Source: an uncultured Clostridia bacterium
Lineage (GTDB): Bacteria; Bacillota; Clostridia; Oscillospirales; Oscillospiraceae
Assembly: GCA_946405655.1 (NCBI GenBank)
Contig: CAMJHX010000078.1
Coordinates: 1-6,378 of the forward strand
Length of the DNA: 6,378 nucleotides
Reading direction: 5' to 3'
The notes under the pieces: model-generated
Told to the model about the DNA's origin: nothing
The model's database searches: none
The model's input: the letters and a program-made list of their open reading frames with translations, nothing else
In this document: positions 1 to 6,260 of the stretch, one piece after another
Layout of the letters: every line of letters begins with the position of its first letter
Numbering within the stretch: position 1 is the first letter of the stretch
Translations under genes and position numbers: made by a program

Positions 1-644
1 TGCTCGTCTTCCCGCTCGCGGGCCTCGGCATCATCGGCGTGATGATGTGCGCGGTGAACCCGATCATGGGCATCATCAACAACGGCCTGAACAACGCCCT
101 CATCAGCCTCAATGAGAACAATCTCGGCGTTCTGCTCGGCGCGATTCTCGCCGGCATGATGGCCATCGACATGGGCGGCCCGTTCAACAAGGCGGCTTAC
201 GTCTTCGGCGCGGGCATGCTCGCCAACGCCGCCACGACCGCCGACCCCACCGCGTCCTACCAGATCATGGCGTCCGTCATGATCGGCGGCATGGTGCCCC
301 CGATCGCGATCGCGCTGAGCACCACGTTCTTCAAGAAGCTCTGGACCGAGGACGAGCGCAAGAGCGGCCCCGTGAACTACATCATGGGTCTCTCCTTCAT
401 CACCGAGGGCGCCATCCCCTACGCCGCGAGCTATCCGCTGCAGGTCATCCCCGCGTGCATCGTGGGCTCTGCCGTGGCCGGCGCGCTCAGCTGGCTCTTC
501 AAGTGCACGCTCATGGCGCCGCACGGCGGCATCTTCGTCCTGCCCACGATCGGCAACTGGTTCATGTACTTTGTGGCGCTCGCCATCGGCTCCGTCGTCG
601 GCATGCTGATGCTCGCCATCCTGAAGAAACCCGCGAAGAATTAA
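1..644 (+). CDS. fruA: PTS fructose-family transporter EIIC domain, C-terminal part (5' end outside window)
   Basis: This is the membrane channel domain of a fructose-type phosphotransferase transporter, which imports the sugar while it is phosphorylated. The reading frame is open from base 3, so the true start and any EIIA or EIIB domains lie upstream. About 214 residues are present. Visible family signatures are DMGGPFNKAAY (from about base 168), ITEGAIPYAA (from about 399), VIPACIVGSAVAGALS, and PHGGIFVLP near the C-terminus. These sit among several hydrophobic helices, with a short basic tail (KKPAKN). The Glu of ITEG is the conserved functional residue of this family. One oddity is a Tyr (codon 432-434) where I expect Asp in the usual 'A(A/S)DP' motif. 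ptsH starts 34 bases downstream on the same strand, so the genes are probably cotranscribed. EIIC of the fructose family is well supported. The exact sugar (fructose or a relative such as mannitol) is inferred, and so is the symbol. Confidence 0.88.
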   Translation, partial: LVFPLAGLGIIGVMMCAVNPIMGIINNGLNNALISLNENNLGVLLGAILAGMMAIDMGGPFNKAAYVFGAGMLANAATTADPTASYQIMASVMIGGMVPPIAIALSTTFFKKLWTEDERKSGPVNYIMGLSFITEGAIPYAASYPLQVIPACIVGSAVAGALSWLFKCTLMAPHGGIFVLPTIGNWFMYFVALAIGSVVGMLMLAILKKPAKN

Positions 645-661
645 ACAACAAAAATGATATA

Positions 662-667
662 AAGGAG
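662..667 (+). promoter_or_regulatory. Ribosome binding site of ptsH
   Basis: AAGGAG lies 11 bases before the ATG at 679. It is the only strong Shine-Dalgarno match in the 34-base gap after the EIIC stop codon, and it fixes the ptsH start. Confidence 0.8.
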
Positions 668-678
668 AACAAACGACT

Positions 679-942
679 ATGGTATCCAAGCACTTTACCG
701 TTCCCAACGCGCAGGGCTTCCACATGCGCCCCGCCACCACCTTCGCCACGGCGATGAACAAGTACCCCTGCACCGTGACCATCAAGTTCAACGGCAATGA
801 CGTCAACGGCAAGAGCCTGATGCACATCATGGCCGCCTGCATCAAGGTCGGCAGCGAGATCGACGTCGTCTGCGACGGCGAGGGCGAAAACGAAGCGCTG
901 GCGGAAGCCGCGGAAATGATCGAAAGCGGATTTGGTGAATAA
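679..942 (+). CDS. ptsH: Phosphocarrier protein HPr
   Basis: HPr is the small cytoplasmic shuttle that takes phosphate from Enzyme I onto a histidine and passes it to sugar-specific EIIA domains. The 87-residue length is typical. The active site motif GFHMRPAT places His15 and Arg17 at the canonical positions. The second site, GKSLM, puts Ser46 at the position phosphorylated by HPr kinase in Gram-positive bacteria. HPr-Ser46-P is the corepressor of CcpA, so this protein probably serves catabolite control as well as transport. The flanking residues Leu47, Met48 and Met51 fit that role, although His49 replaces the more common Gly. It lies between the EIIC gene (34-base gap) and ptsI (41-base gap to the ATG), all on one strand, as expected for a fructose-operon ptsHI arrangement. 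The kinase and CcpA are not in the window, so the regulatory role is inferred from the family. Confidence 0.96.
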   Translation: MVSKHFTVPNAQGFHMRPATTFATAMNKYPCTVTIKFNGNDVNGKSLMHIMAACIKVGSEIDVVCDGEGENEALAEAAEMIESGFGE

Positions 943-950
943 GCAAACAG

Positions 951-965
951 AGAGGCAAAGCCTCT
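951..965 (+). other. Small hairpin between ptsH and ptsI
   Basis: AGAGGC, an AAA loop and GCCTCT form a perfect 6-bp stem, with a possible extra G-U pair (950/966). It sits just after the ptsH stop and 6 bases before the GAGGTG ribosome site of ptsI. There is no U-tract, so it is not a convincing terminator. It could stabilise the ptsH message or tune ptsI translation, but that is inference. Confidence 0.45.
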
Positions 966-983
966 TGATTCGAGGTGAAAGAC

Positions 984-2687
984 ATGTTAAAAGGTACTGC
1001 CGCTTCTGACGGCATCGGCATCGGCAAGGTACTCGTGATCGAGGAGGTCTCCCTGGACTACACGCCGCACGCGGTGGAGGACAAGGACGCCGAGATCCAG
1101 CGCTTCAAGGCCGCCGTGGACGCCTTCATCGTGGAGACGCAGGCACAGGCCGAGGCGCTCAAAGCCTCCGCCGGCGCGAAGGAAGCGGATATCATGCTGG
1201 GTCACATCTCCATGGTGCAGGACCCCGCGCTCTGCGGCGAGACGGAAAAGCTCATCCAGGGCGGACAGTGCGCCGAGCAGGCCTTCGAGAGCATGTGCGA
1301 CATGTTCATCATGGTCTTCTCGCAGGCGGCGGACGACTTTATGCGCCAGCGCGCGGCGGACGTGCGCGACGTGAAGACCGGCGTCCTCGCGCAGCTGCTG
1401 GGCGTGCACGAGGTGAAGATCTCTGACGCGCCGGCGGGCACGATCCTGCTGGTGAAGGAGCTCACCCCCTCGATGACCGCGGGCATCAACAAGGACAACA
1501 TCGTCGGCATCATCACCGAGACCGGCGGCAAGACCTCCCACTCCGCGATCCTCGCCCGCGCGCTGGAGATCCCGGCGGTGCTGAGCGTGGAAAACGCGGC
1601 GGGTCTGATGAAGACCGGCGATCTCGTGATCGCGGACGGCAGCCACGGCGTGGTCATCCAGAACCCGACCGAGGAGGAGCTGAAGGATTACACCGAAAAG
1701 CGCGAGACCTTCCTGCGCAACAAGCGCGAGCTGGAGCAGTTCCGCGGCAAGGAGACCCGCGACGCGGACGGCACCGCCTACGAGCTCGTGTGCAACATCG
1801 GCAAGCCCGAGGACGCGAGCAAGGTGCTCGCCGGCGACGGCGAGGGCGTCGGTCTCTTCCGCACGGAGTTCCTCTTCATGGACCGCACGGCGCTCCCGAC
1901 CGAGGACGAGCAGTTCGAGGCCTACAAGAAGGCCGCGCTGATGCTCAAGGGCAAGCCTCTGATCATCCGCACGCTCGACATCGGCGGTGACAAGGAGATC
2001 CCCTACATGGGTCTCGCCAAGGAAGAAAACCCGTTCATGGGCTTCCGCGCGATCCGCTACTGCCTGAAGAACCGCGATCTCTTCCGCACGCAGCTGCGCG
2101 CGATCCTGCGCGCGAGCGCCTTCGGCGACGTGAAGATCATGTTCCCGCTCATCACCTGCATGGAGGAGTTCCGCGAGGCGAAGGCGCTCGTGGAGGAGAT
2201 CAAGAACGAGCTGCGGCTCACGACCGGCATCCCCTTCAACGAGAACATCGACGTGGGCGTGATGGTGGAGACCTCCGCCGCCGCCGTGATCGCGGATCTG
2301 CTGGCGAAGGAGGCCGCCTTCTTCTCCATCGGCACGAACGATCTCACGGGCTACACGATGGCAGCCGACCGCGGCAACGCGGACGTGGCGTATCTCTATT
2401 CCGTGCTGCAGCCGGGCGTGCTGCGCCTCATTAAGCGCACAATCGAGGAAGGCCGCAAGGCGGGCATCCCCGTGGGCATGTGCGGCGAGGCGGCGGCAAA
2501 CCCGCACCTCATTCCCCTGCTGATCAGCTTCGGGCTGACGGAGTTCAGCGTCGGCGCGCCGAGCGTGCTGAAGGTGCGCAAGTGCATCGCCCGCTGGACG
2601 AAGGAGGAAGCCGACAAGGTCGCGGCGCACGCGATGAGCCTCGACAACGAGGCGGAGATCGCCGCTTATTTGGAATCTGTGATTTAA
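984..2687 (+). CDS. ptsI: PTS Enzyme I (phosphoenolpyruvate-protein phosphotransferase)
   Basis: Enzyme I autophosphorylates from PEP and hands the phosphate to HPr, the first step for all PTS sugars; it is a cytoplasmic dimer. The ATG at 984 is chosen because GAGGTG (972-977) lies 6 bases upstream; an in-frame GTG at 975 is part of that ribosome site. The result is 567 residues, normal for the family. Reading from this ATG, the N-terminal HPr-binding and phosphohistidine region contains GGKTSHSAILAR with active-site His186. The C-terminal PEP-binding barrel shows LFRTEFLF (Arg293), RTLDIGGDKE (Arg329), NPFMGFRAIR, the metal ligands Glu429 (MVE) and Asp453 (GTNDL), and the catalytic Cys500 in GMCGEAA. 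Every catalytic residue is present. Two usually conserved neighbours differ: 'VETSAA' where VEIP or VETP is common, and 'NDLTGYT' where NDLTQYT is common. It is the last gene of the operon; a terminator follows 14 bases after the stop. Confidence 0.96.
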   Translation: MLKGTAASDGIGIGKVLVIEEVSLDYTPHAVEDKDAEIQRFKAAVDAFIVETQAQAEALKASAGAKEADIMLGHISMVQDPALCGETEKLIQGGQCAEQAFESMCDMFIMVFSQAADDFMRQRAADVRDVKTGVLAQLLGVHEVKISDAPAGTILLVKELTPSMTAGINKDNIVGIITETGGKTSHSAILARALEIPAVLSVENAAGLMKTGDLVIADGSHGVVIQNPTEEELKDYTEKRETFLRNKRELEQFRGKETRDADGTAYELVCNIGKPEDASKVLAGDGEGVGLFRTEFLFMDRTALPTEDEQFEAYKKAALMLKGKPLIIRTLDIGGDKEIPYMGLAKEENPFMGFRAIRYCLKNRDLFRTQLRAILRASAFGDVKIMFPLITCMEEFREAKALVEEIKNELRLTTGIPFNENIDVGVMVETSAAAVIADLLAKEAAFFSIGTNDLTGYTMAADRGNADVAYLYSVLQPGVLRLIKRTIEEGRKAGIPVGMCGEAAANPHLIPLLISFGLTEFSVGAPSVLKVRKCIARWTKEEADKVAAHAMSLDNEAEIAAYLESVI

Positions 2688-2701
2688 TCCGACATGCAAC
2701 A

Positions 2702-2732
2702 AAAAAAGAGGCTGCAGTGCAGCCTCTTTTTT
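2702..2732. terminator. Bidirectional intrinsic terminator for ptsI and brnQ
   Basis: GAGGCTGC (2708-2715), loop AGT and GCAGCCTC (2719-2726) form a perfect stem, extended by an A-run on the left pairing with T-runs on the right. On the plus strand it ends in TTTTTT and ends the EIIC-ptsH-ptsI operon. On the minus strand the flanking A-run reads as a T-run, so it can also stop transcripts coming through brnQ, which ends at 2858. Confidence 0.93.
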
Positions 2733-2747
2733 ATTTGCAGCGATGGT

Positions 2748-2778
2748 ACGTAGGGGCGGATACTATCCGCCCCTACGT
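2748..2778. repeat. Perfect palindromic hairpin with GTAGGGG edge (intergenic repeat-like)
   Basis: ACGTAGGGGCGGATA (2748-2762) is followed by one base (C) and then its exact reverse complement (2764-2778). It lies between the shared terminator and the end of brnQ, has no U-tract and encodes nothing. Its outer motif GTAGGGG/CCCCTAC recurs near 6280 in this window. This looks like a dispersed palindromic repeat unit rather than a gene signal. The repeat class is inferred, because only this window is visible. Confidence 0.6.
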
Positions 2779-2824
2779 CAGTGCAGATCGAATTCGCCGA
2801 AAAGCGGTACGCATCCAGGTCCGT

Positions 2825-2857
2825 CCGGCACGGGCGACCTGCGGTCGCCCGTGCCGG
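2825..2857. repeat. Second perfect hairpin abutting the brnQ stop codon
   Basis: CCGGCACGGGCGACC (2825-2839), loop TGC and the exact reverse complement (2843-2857) form a 15-bp GC-rich stem. It directly touches the brnQ stop codon (2858-2860). There is no U-tract on either side, so on its own it is a poor intrinsic terminator. It could protect the 3' end of the brnQ message. Its core GGGCG...CGCCC resembles the neighbouring hairpin at 2748-2778, and the two may form one composite intergenic element with the 46 bases between them. Confidence 0.6.
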
Positions 2858-4147
2858 TTACTCCTCGTGCTTTTCCTGCCACGGGATGCGGTAGAGCCAT
2901 GCGCCGACGCCGAAGAGGAGCGCGGGGAGCACCCAGCCCATATCGACGCTGGCGAGCGGGAGGCGGTCGAGCACCGGGATGCTCACGCCGAAGCCCGCGA
3001 TCGCCTGCAGAACGCTCGTGATGAGCGCGCCGACGACCGCCCAGATGCAGACGCTGTTGGTCATGCGCGGGGCGACGAGGCTCACGATCACAAGCACGAG
3101 CACCGGCGGATAGACGACGCCGAGAATCGGCGCCGCGACGGAGACGATCGTATCGAGACCGAGGTTCGAGACGATGGCGCTGAACACGCAGATGATGACG
3201 ACGAACACGGCATAGGACACCTTCCCCCTGCAGAGCCCGGCGAAGTGGTTCGCCGCGCTGCTCACGAGGGCGACCGCCGTGGTGACGCAGGCGAGCGCGA
3301 CCACGAGCGCGAAGATGATCAGACCCGGCTTTCCGAGCAGACTCTGCACGATGGCGATGACGAGATCGGCGCGGCTGATCTCCACCGGATAGCGCTTCGA
3401 GACCGTGGCGCCGAGATAGGCAAGGCCGAGATAGACCAGCAGGAGCAGAAGCCCCGCGAGGAGCGCGCTTTTCACGAGCACGGTCATGCGCTCGCCCTGC
3501 TGTTCATAGCCCTTGTCCGCCGCGCTCTTTATGAGCACCGCGCCGAAGACGAGCGCCGCGAGCACGTCCATGGTCTGATAGCCCGCCTGAATGCCGGTGA
3601 CGATGACGTTATCCACCTGCACGACGGGGTTAATGTCCCCCAGCGGGCGAAGGATGCCGACCACGATGAGCACCGCGAGGCCCAAAAGCAGCGCGGGCGT
3701 GAGAAACTTGCCGATGATGTCGATGACGGCGGATTCGCGCACGCTCAACGCCAGAATCACGGCGAAAAACAGCGCCGAGAACAGCACCGGACTGAGGCCG
3801 GGGATCAGCTGCGTGACGCCCATCTCAAACGTCGTGGCGGCGGTGCGCGGGATGGCGAGCATCGGGCCGATGCAGAGGATGATGACCGTCATCAAAACCG
3901 TGGCGGCCTTTGCGCCGATGCGGTCGAGCACGCGCATGGCGCTGCCCTCCTTGAGCAGGGCGAAGAGCGCCACGAGCGCGAGCGCGACGTCGGCGATATA
4001 ATACGCGCCGAAGCCCGCGAACCACTGCCGTCCGCTCTGGAGACCCAGATACGGCGGGAAGATGACGTTGCCCGCGCCGAAGAACATGGAAAAGAGCGCA
4101 AAGCCGATCGTCAGCACATGGAGGAGGCTGTGTTTACTCTGTTTCAT
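2858..4147 (-). CDS. brnQ: Branched-chain amino acid:cation symporter BrnQ (LIVCS family)
   Basis: This membrane protein imports leucine, isoleucine and valine with Na+ or H+. Its 429 residues are close to the usual 430-450. It is hydrophobic throughout, with about twelve likely helices. Recognisable family motifs are FFGAGNVIFPPYLG (about residues 22-35), CIGPMLAIPRTAATTFE (92-108), GYQTMDVLAALVFGAVLI (189-206), LACVTTAVALVSSAANHF (285-302) and VSNLGLDTIVSVAAPILGVVYP (326-347). The short C-terminal tail is hydrophilic. The start is firm: AGGAGGG lies 6 bases before the ATG. That ribosome site shares a base with the stop codon of the upstream symporter gene, only 12 bases away, so the two are almost certainly cotranscribed and perhaps translationally coupled. 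Transcription probably ends at the bidirectional terminator at 2702-2732. The family is clear; which branched-chain amino acid is preferred cannot be read from the sequence. Confidence 0.95.
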   Translation of the reverse strand: MKQSKHSLLHVLTIGFALFSMFFGAGNVIFPPYLGLQSGRQWFAGFGAYYIADVALALVALFALLKEGSAMRVLDRIGAKAATVLMTVIILCIGPMLAIPRTAATTFEMGVTQLIPGLSPVLFSALFFAVILALSVRESAVIDIIGKFLTPALLLGLAVLIVVGILRPLGDINPVVQVDNVIVTGIQAGYQTMDVLAALVFGAVLIKSAADKGYEQQGERMTVLVKSALLAGLLLLLVYLGLAYLGATVSKRYPVEISRADLVIAIVQSLLGKPGLIIFALVVALACVTTAVALVSSAANHFAGLCRGKVSYAVFVVIICVFSAIVSNLGLDTIVSVAAPILGVVYPPVLVLVIVSLVAPRMTNSVCIWAVVGALITSVLQAIAGFGVSIPVLDRLPLASVDMGWVLPALLFGVGAWLYRIPWQEKHEE

Positions 4148-4153
4148 GGCGCA

Positions 4154-4160
4154 CCCTCCT
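4154..4160 (-). promoter_or_regulatory. brnQ ribosome binding site overlapping the upstream stop codon
   Basis: On the minus strand the sequence reads TGAGGAGGG: the A of the upstream TGA stop is the first base of a near-perfect AGGAGGG. Spacing to the brnQ ATG is 6 bases. Ribosomes finishing the upstream gene stop exactly on this site, which favours translational coupling. Confidence 0.8.
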
Positions 4161-5689
4161 CATTCCGGGCGCTGCCAGCCGCGCTGCAGTCCGGCGCGGA
4201 AGGCTTCTTCGCGCTTCAGGTTGGCCGCTTCCTCATCCTGATTCGAGCCGGTGTCGCGGTTTTTGAGCCAGAGGAAGTAGGCAATCGCGGTAAGCGCCGC
4301 GACGCCTGCGGCGGTCATGAGCATGCCGAAGCCGTCGGCGGAGAACGCGCGCCCGGCCGCCGTCGCCGGAAAGGCCATATCCACCGCGCCGAACACGAGA
4401 ATGAGCACGATGAGCACGGGCGTGACGATGCGCACCATCGCGCCGACAAAGCCGGAGAAGCGCTCCGCCTTCGGCAGCCTCCAGCCGACCGCGAGACACG
4501 CGCCGAGCGCGCCGAGCGGCATGAGGAGCGTGTTCGTCACGCCGTCGAGCAGCTCGAGCAGGTTGCGCCCGAAGAGGCAGAAGACCTTGCTGCCATTCAC
4601 ATCCATGCCGAGACTAATGCCGACCGGAACGGAGAGCGCGAGACACACGAGCGCCACAACGCCAACCGCGCGCGTGCGCGCGACCTTATGGCGCTGGATG
4701 ATAAACTGCGTGACGACCTCGAGGATGGAGATGATGCTCGTGAGCGCGGCGATGGCCGTCATGGTAAAGAAGAGCAGGCCGATGATCTGCCCCGCGAGGC
4801 CGAGCCCCTCGAACACCATCGGCAGCGTGATGAACATGAGTCCCGCGCCGCCCATGCCGAGGGAGGAGAGCGAAGCGCCGGAGATCGCCGCATAGTGAAA
4901 CAGCGCCGGGAAGATGGCGAGGCCTGAGAGGAAGGTGAGCAGCCCGTCGAGCAGGCAGACGACGACCGTGGAGCGCGCGAGATCGACGGTCTGGCCCGAA
5001 TAGGAGCCGTAGGCGATCATGGCGCCGCAGCCGAGCGACAGCGAGAAGAACGCCTGCCCCATGGCGGAGAGGATGCCGGAGCCGGTGAGCTTCGAGAAAT
5101 CCGGCTTGAGATAAAACGCGAGGCCCTCCTGCACGCCCTCGCCCAGCAGGAGCGAAACACAGCTGATGACGATGAGGATCAGGAGCATCGTGGGCAGGAG
5201 GAGCTTTGCGGCCTTTTCGATGCCGTTTCGCACGCCCGCGATGACGATCAGCGCCGCCGGAAGAGCAAACACCGCCGTGTGCAGAATCACGTCGCCGACG
5301 TTGCCGGCAAACGCCTCGTACTTCCCGGCGTTGCCGACGAAGGAGCCGAGGGCGTATTTCACCGTATAGCCGCCGAGGACGAGATAATAGCACATGATGA
5401 GCGCCGGGATGACCACGACGAGGAGGCCCAGCCAGCCGAGGTTCGGACTGACCGCCTTATAAGCCGAGACCGCGTTGGCGCGGCTGCGGCGGCCGAGCGT
5501 GAACTCCGCGAGCATGGCGACCGCGCCGACGAGGAGGATGCACGCGAGGTACACAAAGAGATACGCCGCGCCGCCGTTGGCGCTGGTTTTGTACGGAAAG
5601 CCCCAGAGGTTTCCCAGTCCAACCGCCGAGCCCGCCGCCGCCAGCTCAAAGCCGATGCGCGTGCCGAACCCGGGTCGTTTTTGGTTCAT
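4160..5689 (-). CDS. Sodium-dependent transporter, NSS/SNF family (LeuT fold)
   Basis: Members of this family import amino acids or related small molecules using the sodium gradient; the substrate here is not predictable. The ATG at 5689 gives 509 residues, and the N-terminus then aligns with the family. An in-frame GTG at 5719 has no suitable ribosome site. Helix 1 carries AAAGSAVGLGNLWGFPY (residues 17-33), whose Ala and Asn match the LeuT sodium ligands. The unwound helix 6 appears as FFSLSLGCGAMIAYGSY (214-230). ALTSIISILE (315-324) matches helix 8, with its sodium-site Thr/Ser. LDGVTNTLLMPLGAL (381-395) looks like helix 10. About twelve helices are followed by a charged 30-residue tail. 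Two oddities: Gly30 stands where LeuT has the extracellular gate Arg30, although Asp382 appears to keep the partner acid, and Cys221 stands where LeuT has the substrate-lining Phe259. It is the first gene of an operon with brnQ and has its own promoter near 5759-5787. Confidence 0.9.
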   Translation of the reverse strand: MNQKRPGFGTRIGFELAAAGSAVGLGNLWGFPYKTSANGGAAYLFVYLACILLVGAVAMLAEFTLGRRSRANAVSAYKAVSPNLGWLGLLVVVIPALIMCYYLVLGGYTVKYALGSFVGNAGKYEAFAGNVGDVILHTAVFALPAALIVIAGVRNGIEKAAKLLLPTMLLILIVISCVSLLLGEGVQEGLAFYLKPDFSKLTGSGILSAMGQAFFSLSLGCGAMIAYGSYSGQTVDLARSTVVVCLLDGLLTFLSGLAIFPALFHYAAISGASLSSLGMGGAGLMFITLPMVFEGLGLAGQIIGLLFFTMTAIAALTSIISILEVVTQFIIQRHKVARTRAVGVVALVCLALSVPVGISLGMDVNGSKVFCLFGRNLLELLDGVTNTLLMPLGALGACLAVGWRLPKAERFSGFVGAMVRIVTPVLIVLILVFGAVDMAFPATAAGRAFSADGFGMLMTAAGVAALTAIAYFLWLKNRDTGSNQDEEAANLKREEAFRAGLQRGWQRPE

Positions 5690-5724
5690 GCTTTCACTTC
5701 CCTTTCTTTGTATTTTCACCCTGT

Positions 5725-5746
5725 TCGTTGTGAAAAATCACAACGA
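5725..5746. promoter_or_regulatory. Operator-like inverted repeat in the symporter operon leader
   Basis: TCGTTGTGA (5725-5733), four A bases and TCACAACGA (5738-5746) form a perfect 9-bp inverted repeat. It begins about 13 bases downstream of the -10 box, which places it at or just after the likely transcription start, a classic repressor position. The TTGTGA/TCACAA core looks like a half-site pair for a CRP/FNR-type or other dimeric regulator, but the 4-base centre is shorter than the 6 bases of a CRP site. It could also act as an RNA hairpin in the leader. Confidence 0.55.
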
Positions 5747-5758
5747 TCTACCGCCCAA

Positions 5759-5787
5759 ATCATAGCTTATCAGTTGATTTTATACAA
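5759..5787 (-). promoter_or_regulatory. Sigma-A-type promoter for the symporter-brnQ operon
   Basis: On the minus strand, TTGTAT (5787-5782) and TATGAT (5764-5759) are separated by exactly 17 bases in an AT-rich patch that stands out from the GC-rich surroundings. It lies just after the ridA terminator and about 70 bases before the symporter ATG. The start point should fall near 5752, giving a leader of roughly 60 bases. Confidence 0.7.
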
Positions 5788-5810
5788 GTAAATAACTGGA
5801 AAACCGCATA

Positions 5811-5847
5811 AAAAATGGTCCTCAGAATCAATCTGAGGACCATTTTT
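5811..5847 (-). terminator. Intrinsic terminator after ridA
   Basis: A perfect 16-bp stem (5811-5826 with 5832-5847) has loop ATCAA, a core TGGTCCTCAGA and A/T-run flanks, so it ends in TTTTT on the minus strand. It starts 9 bases after the ridA stop codon and separates ridA from the downstream promoter. By symmetry it could also work on the plus strand, where no gene points at it. Confidence 0.93.
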
Positions 5848-5856
5848 GATCTGCGT

Positions 5857-6228
5857 TTACTCCACCACCGCGATCGCTTCGATCTCGCAGAGGACGTTCT
5901 TCGGCAGGGTCTTGACCGCAACGCAGCTGCGGGCGGGCTTGGACGTGAAGAACTTGGCGTACACCTCGTTGAAGGCGGCAAAGTCGCCCATGTCGGCGAG
6001 GAAGCACGTGGTTTTATACACCTTCTCGAAGCTCGTGCCGGCGGCCTCGAGCAGGGCGCCGATGTTTTTGCAGCTCTGCTCCGCCTGCGCTGCGATGCCC
6101 TCGGGGATCTCGCCCGTGGCGGGATTGACCGGGATCTGGCCGGAGGTGGTGAGCACGCCGTTTACGACGTAGGCCTGCGAATACGGGCCGATGGCGGCGG
6201 GGGCGTTTTCGGTATGGATGATTTTCAT
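5857..6228 (-). CDS. ridA: RidA family enamine/imine deaminase
   Basis: RidA (YjgF/YER057c/UK114 family) is a small cytoplasmic trimer. It hydrolyses reactive enamines such as 2-aminoacrylate, released by PLP enzymes, into keto acids and ammonia. The ATG at 6228 follows AAAGGAG by 7 bases and gives 123 residues, close to the usual length; the frame extends upstream only to a TTG with no ribosome site. Diagnostic segments are AAIGPYSQAY with Tyr17, TSGQIPVNPATGEI (28-41), and near the C-terminus the substrate carboxylate-binding Arg100 in KPARSCVAV, followed by LPKNVLCEIEAIAV. The catalytic Arg places it in the active RidA group rather than the Rid families that lack it. The upstream gene on the same strand looks like a PLP enzyme, a sensible source of its substrate. 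No clear promoter is visible in the 61-base gap between them, so ridA may be read from the upstream gene. Confidence 0.95.
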   Translation of the reverse strand: MKIIHTENAPAAIGPYSQAYVVNGVLTTSGQIPVNPATGEIPEGIAAQAEQSCKNIGALLEAAGTSFEKVYKTTCFLADMGDFAAFNEVYAKFFTSKPARSCVAVKTLPKNVLCEIEAIAVVE

Positions 6229-6260
6229 GGTGATACTCCTTTCCAATGGGCAAAAATCAC

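Noticed and set aside
987..2702. 571-codon minus-strand open frame opposite ptsI
   Set aside because: It is a mirror of the highly GC-biased ptsI codons, with Arg/His/Leu/Glu-rich sequence and no motif. ptsI itself is unambiguous.
2825..2857. GC-rich hairpin as the brnQ terminator
   Set aside because: There is no T-run after the stem on the minus strand, and it touches the stop codon directly. The terminator at 2702-2732 does have a T-run in that direction and is the better candidate.
2480..4927. Very long plus-strand open frame (815 codons) across brnQ and the symporter gene
   Set aside because: It overlaps the ptsI end and runs antisense to two clear transporter genes. Its translation is low-complexity and rich in Arg, Glu, Asp and His, as expected from reading GC-rich membrane genes on the wrong strand. 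It has no recognisable domain.
5690..5719. Upstream GTG (5719) as the symporter start
   Set aside because: It would add 10 residues outside the family alignment and has no well-placed ribosome site. The ATG at 5689 has a purine-rich GGGAAG stretch upstream and fits the family N-terminus.
5725..5746. Reading the inverted repeat as a true CRP site
   Set aside because: The TGTGA and TCACA half-sites are present but separated by 4 bases instead of 6, and it lies downstream of the promoter. I report it only as operator-like.
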